Of a DNA stretch of 64,000 nucleotides, positions 9,307-19,870 are shown one piece after another; the first letter of the stretch is position 1, and every line of letters begins with the position of its first letter. The position numbers and the translations under genes were made by a program. This DNA is from Chloranthus sessilifolius (taxonomy: Eukaryota; Streptophyta; Magnoliopsida; Chloranthales; Chloranthaceae), in assembly GCA_021018995.1 (NCBI GenBank), contig CM037592.1, positions 76,821,301 through 76,885,300 of the forward strand, written 5' to 3'. Under the pieces are notes generated by a model. It saw only the letters and a program-made list of their open reading frames with translations, did no database searches and was not told where the DNA came from.

Positions 9307-10755
9307 TTAGTTTAATGATGGGTCCCCTTGAAAATGAATGGTGTCTATAGGTTCAGCAGGTTTTTCGAAACAAGGCTTAAGCCGCTGACCATTCACCTTC
9401 AAAGTTTTCCTAGACTTGGGATCCTTGATTTCCACAACACCAGATGGGGAAACATTCATGACAAAATAGGGACCTTCCCATGTGAATTTTAGTTTGCCAG
9501 GAAAAAATTTAAGTTTGGAGGTAAATAACCAAACCTTATCACCAGCCATGAAGCTCTTTCTTAATAAACCCTTGTCAAAGAAAGCTTTGGACCTTTCCTT
9601 GTATATCCAGGCATTGGCATATGCATCCATCCTTAGCTCATCCAGTTCTGACAGCAGCAGCAACCTGTGATGACCAACAGAAGTTAGGTTTAGATTTAAA
9701 TTTTTAATGGCCCAATAGGCCCTGTGTTCTAACTCTACTGGGAGATGGGGAGCCTTGCCATAAACCAGTCAGAATGGGAACACCCCAATGGGAGTCTTAT
9801 AGGCAGTCCTATAAGCACACAATGCATCATTTAGCTTTTCAGCCCAGTCCTTTCTATCAGTCCTCACAGTCTTCTCAAGGATGTGCTTGATCTCCCTGTT
9901 AGAAATTTTAACTTGCCCACGGGATTGCAGGTGGTAGGGAGTAGCAATCCTGTGGGTGACAGAATATTTCCTGTGTAAGCTCTCAAAATTTCAGTTGCAG
10001 AAATGGCTACCCCCATCATTGATAATGGCTCTAGGGGTGCCAAATCTTGAGAAGATATTCTGCTTTATAAACTTGAGGACAACTTGATTATCATTGGTTC
10101 TTGTGAAAATAGCTTCTACCCATTTTGAAACATAATTCATTGCCACTAAGATGAAATTATAACTATTTGAAGGAGGAAAGGGGCCCATAAAGTCAATACC
10201 CCAGACATCAAACAGTTCCACTACAAGGATGGGCTGCAAAGGCATTGAGTTTCTTTTGGACAACCCTCCTAATTTCTGACATCTCTCACATGTCTTGCAG
10301 TGTGTATTGGCATCTCTGAATAAAGAAGGCCAATAGAACCCACACTGTAAGATTTTGTCAACTATTTTTCTTCCACTAAAGTAGCCCCCACAGGCATTTT
10401 CATGACACATGGCCAGAATACTAGGGACATCACTTTCTGGAACACATTATCGGATGATTTGGTCTGCACAATACTTGTATAAGCAAGGTTCCTCTCAGAA
10501 AAAGAATTTAACCTGTGAGAAAAATAGGTCTTTGTCCATTTTGGTCCAACGGGCAGGAATCTTGTCTATAACTAAATAATTTACAATGTGTCCATACCAA
10601 GAAACCAAGGATTGGATGGCAAACAATTGCTCATCTGGGAAAACATCATTTGCAAGGTCATCACCACATTTTTCCAACACAATTCTGGACAAGTGGTCAG
10701 CCACCACATTTTCTACACCGTTTTTATCCTTGATTTCAATGTCAAACTCCTGCAA
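9307..10755 (-). pseudogene. Integrase of element 1
   Basis: Integrase joins element cDNA to host DNA. The N-terminal zinc region ([14 protein letters not shown], then CKTCERC) lies in 10410-9991 with core motifs GIDFMGP and IINDGGSHF. The C-terminal part (9663-9307) carries GDKVWLF and WEGPYFV. Stops break the frame, including one right after SHFCN (AGA to TGA). The third catalytic residue, expected as Glu in GQVE, reads Lys (9907-9909). The reading frame, however, is kept. Surely inactive. Confidence 0.9.
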
Positions 10756-10764
10756 CAGGAGTAT

Positions 10765-11157
10765 CTATCTAATCAGCCTGGGCCTAGCATATTTCTTGGA
10801 CAATAGGTATTTCAATGCTGAGTTGTCTGTGAAGATTACAGTTTTCGACCCAAGTAGGTAAGGTCTAAATTTGTTAGAAAAACCTACTTGCCGAGCTCTT
10901 TCTCGGTTGTGGTATAATTGGTGAGCTTGACAAGTGATTTCTTTGAGATAGGCAATGACCAGAGACTTATCTTTCCTTTGACCCAAAACAGTACCTATTG
11001 TCAAGTCGGATGCATCACACATCAGCTCAAAGGGTAGTGCATAGTCAGGTGTTTGGAGTACAGGGGCAGAGGTGAGGCATACCTTCAAAGTTTCAAAAGC
11101 CTTAAGACATTCAGCAGAAAAATCAAAGGGCACATCCTGGCAGAGCAGGTGGGACAA
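10765..11157 (-). pseudogene. RNase H domain of element 1 pol
   Basis: This domain degrades the RNA strand during reverse transcription. The motifs FELMCDASD and [16 protein letters not shown] are visible; the second has Asn where sister copies have His. The middle (RERARQVGFSNK) has lost the [11 protein letters not shown] segment kept in copy 2A. It continues the RT and runs into the integrase N-terminus in the same frame. Confidence 0.9.
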
Positions 11158-11391
11158 TGGTTTATCAATTTTGCTGAAGTCTTTAATGAACCTCCTGTAG
11201 AATCCTACATGTCCAAGGAAAGATTTGATTTATTTGACTGTTCTTGGAGGGGGCAAATTTGTAATGAGGTCAACTTTGGCCTTATGTACCTCAATCCCTT
11301 CTCTAGAGACTATATGGCCCAACACAATACCTTGTGTTACCATGAAGTGGCTCTTTTCCCAACTTAAGACCAGATTGGTCACCTCACATCT

Positions 11392-12130
11392 TTACAAGAC
11401 GAGGAGGAGGTATTGCATACATTGGCCAAAACTATCCCCATATACAGAGAAATCATCCATAAAAATTTCTAAGAACTTGTCAATCATATCAGAGAATATG
11501 GCATACATACACCTCTGAATGGTGGCTGGGGCATTACACAGCCCAAAAGACATCCTTCGGTAGTAAAGGTGCCAAAAGGGCAAGTAAATGTAATTTTCTC
11601 TTGGTCATGAGGGTGCACAGGGATCTGGTTGTATGCTGAGTACCCATCAAGAAAGCAGTAAAAAGCTTTTCCAGCCAACTTATCCAGAATTTGATCTATA
11701 AAGGGGAGAGGGAAGTGGTTTTTTTTGGTCTTAGAGTTGGGCTTCCGATAATCGATGCAAACCCTCCAGCCAGTGGTCTCCCTAGCTGGTCTCAGCTCTT
11801 CAGACTTAGTTGTAACGACTGTTATGCCAGATTTCTTAGGTACCTCTTTGATAAATGCCACCCATTCAGAATCAGAAATGGGGTAAATTACCCCAGCATC
11901 TAGCAATTTAATGATCTCTTTGAGGACCACTTCCTGCATGTGAGGATTCAATTTCCTCTGCATTTCCCTGGAGGGTACTGAGCCTTCCTCTAAATAGATC
12001 CTGTGCATACAGATTGATGCATCTATCCCTCCTAGATCCGTAATGGTCCAGCCAATTGCCTTTTTGTGCTTCCTCAAGACTATTAGTAATTCTTCCTCTT
12101 GCTCAATGGGAAGAGATGAGGAGATAATTA
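11392..12130 (-). pseudogene. Reverse transcriptase domain of element 1
   Basis: The segment shows NPHMQEVVLKEIIKLLDAGVIYPIS, RVCIDYRKPN, FPLPFIDQILDKLAG, FLDGYSAYNQ and the catalytic FMDDFSVYG (FMDD at 11452-11463). FMDD replaces the usual YxDD, as in other Athila-like RTs. The frame changes near 11580, between FTCPFGTF and SFGLCNAPA. The upstream part shares one 396-codon frame with the end of the protease. Confidence 0.92.
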
Positions 12131-13276
12131 CAGGAAGTTTTTCACCTTTCACAAGGAAGGCATATTTCAATGTTTCTGGAAACTTCTTGAGATCCAGATC
12201 AGGGGCTTGTTGGGTGGATGGCAAGATTGGTGCTTTGTTGGTTTGAGGAAGAGGCAACAATGTAGGTTTCCAAATGGAATGCTGCACTGAGCCCACAGAA
12301 GACCTTATTGTGGTCATGTCTTCCGTCATAACAACTGGGCTTCCTTCCCCTACCATGTCCCAAACCTTAACTAAACTTTTGATAATGCAACCCCAATCCA
12401 GCAGAGTGGGCAATTCTTCTTCAACAACTTCCTCTAGTACATCCAATGCAAAGCTTTTCTCATTGTCCAGCTGAGGGTACTTTGCACTATTGTACACATT
12501 AAGTTCAACCTTCATATGTTCGAAAGTTACCTCCATGATCTCTGACCTGCATTGAATGCATGCATTGACTGTGGCCAAGAATGGCCTGCCAAAAATAACA
12601 GGTATAGGGCTTGTACTCTTATTGCAGCCCATGTCCAAAACCAGGAAGTCTGTAGGGTAGAAGAACTTGTCCATCCCTACTCAGACATCCTCAACTACTC
12701 CCATAGGTCTCCTTTCAGACCTACCAGCCATTAGCAGCATAATAGGGATGGGTTTTAGCTCCGCAAACGTAGTTGCTGATACACAATGTATGGCAGCAGG
12801 TTTACAGTGGCTCCAAGGTCTAGAAGGGCCCTTCCAATTGTGTGGTCTCCAATTATGCAGAGAATAGTGGGTATCCCTGGGTCTTACAACTTCTCTGAAA
12901 TTGTTATATTTAATACAGAATTAACTGTATCAGTTGCAAAGACCTTTCCGGACAAATGACCTCTAGCTTTTCTTTTCTGGGTACAAAGGTCTTTCAAAAA
13001 TTTGGCATAGGCTGGGACCTGTCTAATTACATCAAGCAACGGCCAATTATTATTTACCTGCTTAAAGGTCTCCATCATTTCCTCTCTCTGTGCATTCCCC
13101 TTATCGAAAGGGGCTGGGCCACTCAAAGCTTGAGGAAATGACAACGGAGGTACTGCTGGTTCCTCAGCTGCTAGCCTATGATTAAACTTTTTTTTTTTTC
13201 TTTTTTCATCTTTTATTTCCAGCTGAGGCTCAACTACAACCTCTTTATTTTTCTCTTGTTGCAGGGTTGCAGACAA
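12131..13276 (-). pseudogene. Protease region and gag-protease linker of element 1
   Basis: The aspartic protease cuts the gag-pol polyprotein. The linker (13276-12884) carries KKKKFNHRLAAEE and FKQVNNNWPLLDVIRQVPAYAKFLKDLC. The catalytic LLDLGA reads from about 12826 to 12809 in a different frame, followed by NLLPY. The later protease segment VDKFFYPTDFLVLDMG and PVIFGRPFLAT is in a third stretch (from 12674). At least one frame change and stops separate these pieces. The catalytic Asp is kept. Confidence 0.85.
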
Positions 13277-13279
13277 CTT

Positions 13280-14866
13280 TTGGCTCTGTGCTCTAACAAA
13301 TTCTTTTTCACTTTCATTCGAAAATTCTTTGGAAATGACCTATCCTTGTTTCTTTCCAACCTGGTTGTCCACCCGCCTACCAGACCTTAGGGTTGTGATG
13401 GCATTAGTTCCCTCAAAACTTGAGGAACCTTCTCCAATCAAATATTAGCCCTTAGGGTTGGCCACTGGCTGACTTGGCAACCTGCTCTCTTCTCTTTTGG
13501 CCAAGGCATTTTATATTTGGCCTAGCTGCTCTTCCATTTTCTTTATGTTTTGGATGTGAGAGTTGATAGTCTGAGTCAAGGTTCTAAGGTTTTGCAATGA
13601 GGCCAAAACCTGATCTTAAAAAGAAGCATTTCATTTGAGGTGGGGAACTACCAATGATTTCTGGTGGGGCATTCTTGATGTGGCCTTTGAGGTAAAGCCA
13701 ACATTTGTTGTGGCTACATGTAATTATCTTGTCTCCACCTCAAATTTGGGTGGTCTCTCCACTGGTAACCAGCATTTTGGTGCTGGTATCCAGGTTGCTT
13801 GTTATAGCCAATAGATTATTGCTGGCCAATTGATTGGGCGTGACAGCTATCCATCACATACTCAGGATATTGTCCTGCAGATGGGCACTCTTCCACTGTG
13901 TGTTGTGAAGATTGGCATATCAGACATGCCTCCATCACCTGTGTAGCCAATCTCGGTTGCACCACAGTTAATAGTTTATCAAACTTATCAGAAAGATTGG
14001 CTATCTATATTTTCAGGTCATTATTCGATTACTTCATACATCTTTCCTCTGGAAGTTTCAGCTAGTCCCATTTTAGGAGAAGGCTCATGAACAGTTCCTG
14101 ACAAGGTCATCTTTTGAAAAGCATTTTCACTGATGACCTCGAATAAATCCCATGCCTCATCAGCTGTTTTGTGCATGTAAGTTCCACTACAAGAGGCATC
14201 TACCATGTCTCTACTTTTCTCATCAATCCCATTATAGTAGCTCTGGACAAGCTGCCAGTCAGGGATCTTGTGGTGGGGACATTGTTTGAGCATCTCCTTG
14301 AATCTATCAAATGCTTGATTAAAATCCTCAGTTGGGGATTGGGCAAAAGCAAGTATTGCTTTCCTCAGCTGGCTAGTTTTTATCTCTGGGAAGAATTTGG
14401 TCAAAAATCTTATCTGGAGGTCTTTCCATGAAGTGATATTGTTGTTTAGGAGAGTAGCTAACCAGGTGCTAGCCCTATCCTTTAGGGAGACAGGAAAGAG
14501 CCTTAATCTAGTGGCTTCTGGTCCCAAACCAGTAATGGAGAATGTTGTGCACAGGGCCAAGAATTGGTCAATGTTCTTGTAGGGGTCATCGTTGCTAAGC
14601 CCATGGAAAGAGGGAAGCATTTGGATGATTGAGGTTTTAATCTCATAATTTCCCTGAAGATCTGGGAATTGAATGCTGAATGGGGAATTATAATCATTAG
14701 GAGCATTCAATTCCTTTAATTTTCTGGGTTGCTCTTCACCCATGACAGTTGTCTCGATTTTGAAGGATTCAACTGTGGTGTCTCTGGGCCTTCTTGGTCT
14801 TCTGGCCTTTTCTATCTCAGGATTAGGAGGCTCTAATGTGGGACTGAGGGATCTCCTTCCTAACAT
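13280..14866 (-). pseudogene. Gag of element 1 (capsid and nucleocapsid)
   Basis: Gag forms the particle that packages element RNA. The ATG at 14866 (MLGRRSLSP) is the likely start; a second ATG at 14743 (MGEEQP) is also possible. Capsid motifs in order are NSPFSIQFPDLQGNYEIKT, IIQMLPSFHGL, DRASTWLATL, ITSWKDLQIRFLTKFFP and DEAWDLFEVISENAFQKM. A stop follows at 14021. The nucleocapsid has one CCHC zinc knuckle (CLICQSSQHTVEEC, 13885-13926). The rest, down to the linker, is broken by stops. Confidence 0.92.
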
Positions 14867-15162
14867 GCACACACGCCAACAGCATGGAAGACTACTTGCA
14901 GACACTTTACAATTAGTAAAATTACAACTATCCTAATCAACTGCTATGGAATTTACAAAGGAGAAATAGACTAGGTTTTTGAGGGTTAGAGAAATGCAAA
15001 CAGAGGTAGCTAGACTCCAAGTGCAGTTCTACTTTCCTCTCTGCTACTGTCCAGATCTGTAAGAAAATTTTCAAATGTAAATCAGCAGTATCAGTTATTT
15101 ACAAACGCATCTACCAAAGAATAAAAAATACAGAAATCTACGGTCTACTAATAGATCAAGAG

Positions 15163-15180
15163 TCCCTGGCAACGGCGCCA
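15163..15180 (-). other. Primer binding site of element 1 (tRNA-Asp type)
   Basis: On the minus strand TGGCGCCGTTGCCAGGGA follows the 5' LTR after six bases (15181-15186). It is complementary to the 3' end of plant tRNA-Asp, apart from one base in the pattern seen in Athila elements. It primes minus-strand DNA synthesis. Confidence 0.9.
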
Positions 15181-15688
15181 AAAGCTTGTTAGGATATTTT
15201 AAATGCTTGTTGCTAACTTTATTGAAAACAGTGATAAGAATGTGTTAGTGAAAATAAATCAAAGGTGGATTGAAATCTACATAGCAACAAGTCTAAAAAT
15301 ACACGGACACAGCAAGATCTGAGAGTTTTAATAAGTATGAGTTTGTCCCACAGGAAAAAATGATCCAAAGGTCCAAGGGAGCTATCTTTAGTAGGCTCTC
15401 CTGATCTGACTACCGATCTGGCAATCTTAAATGGAAGGGGATTTAAGGTCACTATTGTTTAAATCCTATGGTAACCTAATGCCTAAACTACATAAATGGT
15501 TGAGCAGAATGATAGAGTGTGAGATAATAAATATAAAAGGATGAGAAGTAAGTTATTAGGTACAGATCTGATGGGTCTTATAACTCAGACTCAGATTTGG
15601 TGCTATAGAAATCATGTCCAATGGCTACATTATCACCAAAGAGGAGAAAGGATCCAACTCACCCCTGTGCCATGATTCAATCCCTTAT

Positions 15689-16330
15689 GGCTATAACCTG
15701 TCCACTTAAATGGTCACAGACTATCCAATAGGGGAACCATAGTCCAGAGATGGGTCAGAACAATTTTATCATTGTAGGCACTACTTCTTCCAGGCTACCA
15801 GCTCAAGAATCCATAGGAACCTTAACCTCTAAAGTTCTGTGTGTGGGGCTGGGCCCGCAATGTGCACTAGCCTGGACACACAGGACCAGTAAGAGTTTGA
15901 GTACTAGCTTTAGGTCTAGCTATTTACTGCTTTAGAAAGACAGCAGTGATCCAGTCATAAACCTATAACCCCTACAGCCAGATCACATCTGCCATCTGAT
16001 GGTGGGTCTATGCAAATACAGGGGAGTCTGTCTCTGCACAATCTCTCACAGGGCTACAAGCACAAGTGTAGAAGATGAATCTGACTTAGATCTGTGGATT
16101 GGCCTCACCCTAGGGCTATAACCTGTCCACTTAATTGGTCACAGACTATCCACAGAGGCTACCCTCCTCACAGAGGTCTGAGACAGAACAACTAGATTAC
16201 AGCCACTACCATGGTCACAAGGCTACCAGCTCAAGCACCCATGGCGATTCAGATTTAGTGGATCCTGTGGTGGGGCATAGGCCTGCAATGTGCCTAACCT
16301 GGATACACAGGTCACTTGGATCTAAATAAA
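15689..16330. repeat. Internal duplication within the LTR
   Basis: GGCTATAACCTGTCCACTTA begins at 15689 and recurs at 16114. After each copy come GGTCACAGACTATCC, GGCTACCAGCTCAAG, TAGGCCTGCAATGTGC-like words and CTGGACACACAGG-like words. The same two-unit layout is present in the element 2 LTRs, and one unit is seen inverted at the end of the window in element 4. Confidence 0.8.
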
Positions 16331-16615
16331 TCCTTAAAAACAATCCTCCATTGCTTACAATACAACTTAGCAATGGAGGATCTCCAGGCAGCAGCCTTGT
16401 ACAAAACAACCCTCAAACATCAATCCCATTCATGCATAAGATTCGATTATAAAACACCATTAAAACTGTTCCAAATAAACATACAAAGGCATAGCCAGCA
16501 AGTGCTGGACTACGGAGAGAAGAAAAAGGAAAAGAAGCTACCTAAACCCTATCCTTAGCCTACTGGAACTATACAGTCGATTCAAGGAGAACAGCCCCCT
16601 TCAACCTAAACTAGG

Positions 16616-16664
16616 CTTATATAGCAGTCAGTTGTGTGAGTATTAGGGTTAGGAAAACCCTAAT
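16616..16664 (-). promoter_or_regulatory. LTR core promoter: TATA box with telomere-like inverted repeat
   Basis: TATATAAG (16616-16623) is preceded on the coding strand by ATTAGGGTT and AACCCTAAT, arranged as an inverted repeat (16642-16664). The inverted repeat contains plant telo-box sequence. The same order is present in the right LTR of element 2, and element 4 keeps TTAGGGTTT upstream of its TATA box. Confidence 0.6.
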
Positions 16665-17819
16665 TTTAATGATGCAAATGTGTCCCATTACTGTTCCTTG
16701 GATGCCTCAGGGCGTGTGCACGGAGATTGGAGCCTTGGAGTGCGTGCCCTAGTTCTAAAATTTCCTAGACTGCCCCTACAGAAGTGGGGGAAAGTTAAGA
16801 TCCTGAGCCTCGCTAGGTAGCAAGGATTTCCAGGTCTTGTCGCGTGATAGAGTTGGCATCGCGAGATTGAATTTACTTGAAGCTCTTACAGTCGCGGGAT
16901 AGATGGTTTGGTCATCGTGGGATTGCTCTGATCGTCGCGGGATTGTGCTCTCCATTTGAATGGTGCGAGAATCACGCGCGCAGTTCATTCCTTGGTGAAT
17001 CTCACGGGGATCCTCACGAAGAAGCAATGTGCATAGGCCTCTAGATTGTGTGAGCAGTTCCTTTAAGATTTGCATCCCGTGGCCACTGCGCAACAGCTGT
17101 GCGCAGGAATGCCTATAGCTCTCTCTCCTCAGTTAATCGCGCGAAGATTAAATGCTCCTCTCTTGAGCTATGCGAGACTGTGCGAGAGCTTCTAACTGAG
17201 CCTGGCGAGAACTGCGAGAAGCCTACTTTTTAATCCCTTCTGTCATCAATCTACACGAGAACAGCAAGCGCAGTTGGTGTGCTGCCTTTAGAAACCCGCG
17301 ACAACTACGCGAAGCATTGTTTCTGATTCAATTGAACCCTGCGACATCTGCGTGAGGCTTACTTCTTGACTTGTTGCTACTATGTTGTGCCTATGCTGCA
17401 GCCAATTCTCTGTCTGGGTCCAACTTCCTTTCTCCTGAGGAACTTCTGGGGTAAAAGTAAGCTTCTTGGCATGGTTAGGGCCTTATCTGCAGCTGCAGCT
17501 TATTACCTACAAAATGGGCTTAACACACATTTATTAAATGACTAAGAGTATAATAGAGATTAAGTTAAGGGGTAAAAAGTTATACTTTTCAGGTCTTAAC
17601 AGTTATCATTTAAAATTCTAAATAAAATCCCATAAAAATGCCTTAATTGAAATACCCGCCCCACGTAAAATCGACTCCTTTCCTGTAGAAATACAAGAAG
17701 AGGTAGGAGTTACGAGTCTGGACAAGGATATCCCTTTAGAGGAGCGCCCCAATTAGCTCCTTGACTGATTTGCCAAATTTGAGCATGGACCTATTCCCAT
17801 TGTCGAAGAAATCGAGGAT

Positions 17820-18646
17820 GTTAATCTAGGACTGAGGAGATTCCTCAAATTACCAAGATCGAAACATCGCTATCTCCCAAAGAAAGAAAATGCATGATCG
17901 ACTTCCTTCGGTCAAACCAAGATTTTTTTTCCTAGTTGTACGAGGACATGCCTAGTCAGGACACTGATTTTGTCGAGCATGAGTTGCCTCTCTATCCTGA
18001 TATGAAACTAGTTAAGCAGAAGCTGAGACGTCTCTGACCCGAGTGGATGTTGAAAGTCAAAGATGAGGTCATCAAGCAGTATGACGCAGGATTTTTCATG
18101 GTATGTATGTACCCGCAATGGCTAGCCAATATTGTGTAGATCAAGAAGGATGGAAATGTCGCATGTGCATTGATTTTAGAAACTTAAATAAGGGGACCCC
18201 AAAGATGATTTCCCATTGTACATCGACATCTTAGTCGATATAACCTTTGCTAAACACAGATTCTTCTTTATGGATGATTCTTCGGATACAATCAGATTAA
18301 AATGGCAGTGGTAAATCGAGAAAATACTGCGTTCAACACTCCTTGGGGAACCTTTCACTACAGAGTCATGAAATTTGGGCTGAAAAAGGTCGGTGCACCA
18401 TACCAGAGGGCTATGACTGCGCTGCTTCACGACATGATGCATCGAGAAATTGAAGTATATGTCGATGATATGATAGCCAAGTCACCGAACCGCAGCGATC
18501 ACTTGGGAAACCTCCAGAAGCTGTTTGAGAGGTTGAGAAAGTACAAGTTACGTCTGAATCCACAAAAGTGTGCATTCAGTGCTATGTATGGGAAACTATT
18601 GGGATTCATCGTTAGCAGGAGAGGGATCGAGGTCGATCCAATCTAA
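17820..18646 (+). pseudogene. Reverse transcriptase of the Tat-like element
   Basis: Recognisable motifs are YEDMPSQDTDFVEHELPL, VKQKLRRL, QYDAGFF and YPQWLANIV (17940-18136). Then NTAFNTPWGTFHYRVMKFGL, YQRAMTALLHDM and the catalytic YVDD (18458-18469) lie in the open part from 18302. Stops interrupt it near 17932, 18037, 18136 and 18643, and the segment around 18150-18300 is out of frame. Tat-lineage RTs have this YQRAMT...EVYVDDM signature. Confidence 0.88.
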
Positions 18647-18664
18647 GTTAAAGCGATCATCGAA

Positions 18665-19260
18665 ATGTCGCCACCATCTAGCGAGAAAGTTGTTAGGGGG
18701 TTCTTGGGCAGAATACAATATATCAGTCAATTTATTGCACAGCTAACTCAAATCTGCAAGCCGATATTCATGCTACTAAGGAAGAACTCGCCCGTTGAAT
18801 GGAACAACAATTGTCAGGCAGCATTCGACAAAATCAAAAGCTACCTCCTTAACCCACTTGTTCTGGTACCACCTGAGCCGGGGAGACCACTCCTGATGTA
18901 TCTCTCCATGACGGAAGTCTCGATGGGATGTGTCTTAGGGCAGCATGACGAGACCGGAAGAAGAGAGAAGGCCATTTACTATCTGAGTAAGAACATTACT
19001 GATTATGAGACGCGCTATTCTCATCTGGAGAAAGCATGCCTGGCTCTTGTATGGGCTACTCAGAGGCTCTGCCATTACTTGTTATCCCAAGCCATTCTAC
19101 TTTTAGCTCGAATGGACTGGTTGAAATACCTGTATGAGAAGCCAGCTCTTACGGGATGAACCACACGATGGCATCTTTTATTATTTGAGTTTGACATCAC
19201 GTACATCAATCAGTAGTCGATAAAGGGGCAGGCACTCGCCGATCATCTTGTCGACAATCC
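18665..19260 (+). pseudogene. Retroviral-type RNase H of the Tat-like element
   Basis: The open part 18665-19159 starts with the RT connection (VRGFLGRIQYISQFIAQLT, KPIFMLLRK) and continues with YLSMTEVSMGCVLGQHDE, AIYYLSKNITDYETRYSHLEKACLALVWA. The first catalytic Asp expected in the YLS motif region is not clear. A stop at 19157-19159 and another near 19215 break the C-terminal part (ITYINQ, IKGQALADHL). Confidence 0.82.
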
Positions 19261-19261
19261 T

Positions 19262-19870
19262 TTGCTAGATTATGAGCCTTTGAGAACTGAGTTCCCTGAT
19301 GAGGACATCCTGTTCATGACTGACGATGATACTGAGGATGCAGAGGAATCTTGGGTAATGCACTTTGACGGTGCAGCCAATGTCGAGGATCAGGGAGTTG
19401 GTGCCATTTTGATTTCGTCAAAAGTATCCCACGTACCCATCTCTATCAAACTCAACTTCCCTTGCACTAACAATATGGCCGAGTATGAGGCTTGTGCCGC
19501 AGGCCTACAAGCGACTCTCGATCTGAATGTAACTCACCTCTGGGTATTCAGCGATTCGCAGTTGATCAAATGCCAGATGAATGGTGACTGGAAGATGAAG
19601 GATGAGAAATTAATCCCTTACCATGAGCACCTCAAGGATCTGATAGCTTGCTTCCAAGATGTGACATTCTCATCTGTCCCCCGGATAAGGAATCGCTTTG
19701 CCGACGCATTGGCCACTTTGAAGTCAATGATTGAAATCGTGTTTGGTGCTGAGATGAAGCCGACCATGATCGAGCAAAGGAATGAGCCGACCTTCTGCCT
19801 CAAAATTGAGGAACCTACAAAGCCTGATTATGAGCCACCTTGGTTCTCAGATATTAAGAATTTTTTCTAA
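19262..19870 (+). pseudogene. Archaeal-type RNase H of the Tat-like element
   Basis: This second RNase H lies between the retroviral RNase H and integrase and is typical of Tat/Ogre elements. The catalytic acidic set is visible: FDGAANVEDQGVGAIL, NNMAEYEACAAGL, VFSDSQLI and FADALATL. It is the best kept domain of this element, open for 202 codons. It ends at a stop at 19868-19870, where related polyproteins continue into the integrase N-terminus. Confidence 0.85.

Larger units (their letters stand above)
2314..17601 (-). mobile_element. Element 1: Athila-like Ty3/gypsy retrotransposon, 3' LTR truncated
   Basis: Minus-strand order is 5' LTR (15187-17601), tRNA-Asp PBS, gag, protease, RT, RNase H, integrase, spacer, env-position ORF, 3' noncoding DNA, polypurine tract and a 3' LTR cut at 2314. 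LTR ends are TGTTA/TAACA. Gag-pol residues and the extra downstream ORF place it in the Athila lineage. The coding part has several nonsense codons and at least two frame changes, so it is not autonomous. The right flank (17602 on) is Tat-like pol, so element 1 probably inserted in that element. The left flank was lost with the truncation, so no target duplication can be shown. Confidence 0.9.
15187..17601 (-). repeat. Element 1 5' LTR (2415 bp)
   Basis: Its + strand ends are TGTTAGGATATTTT and GGTCTTAACA. In coding direction it holds a CG-rich motif region (17350-16800), a telomere-like inverted repeat and TATA box (16664-16616), then a region containing two diverged copies of one unit about 425 bp apart (15689 and 16114). 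Short open frames inside are not genes. Confidence 0.93.

Noticed and set aside
15163-15180. tRNA-Asp gene fragment
   Set aside because: Only the 18-nt primer binding match is present, with no tRNA body around it.
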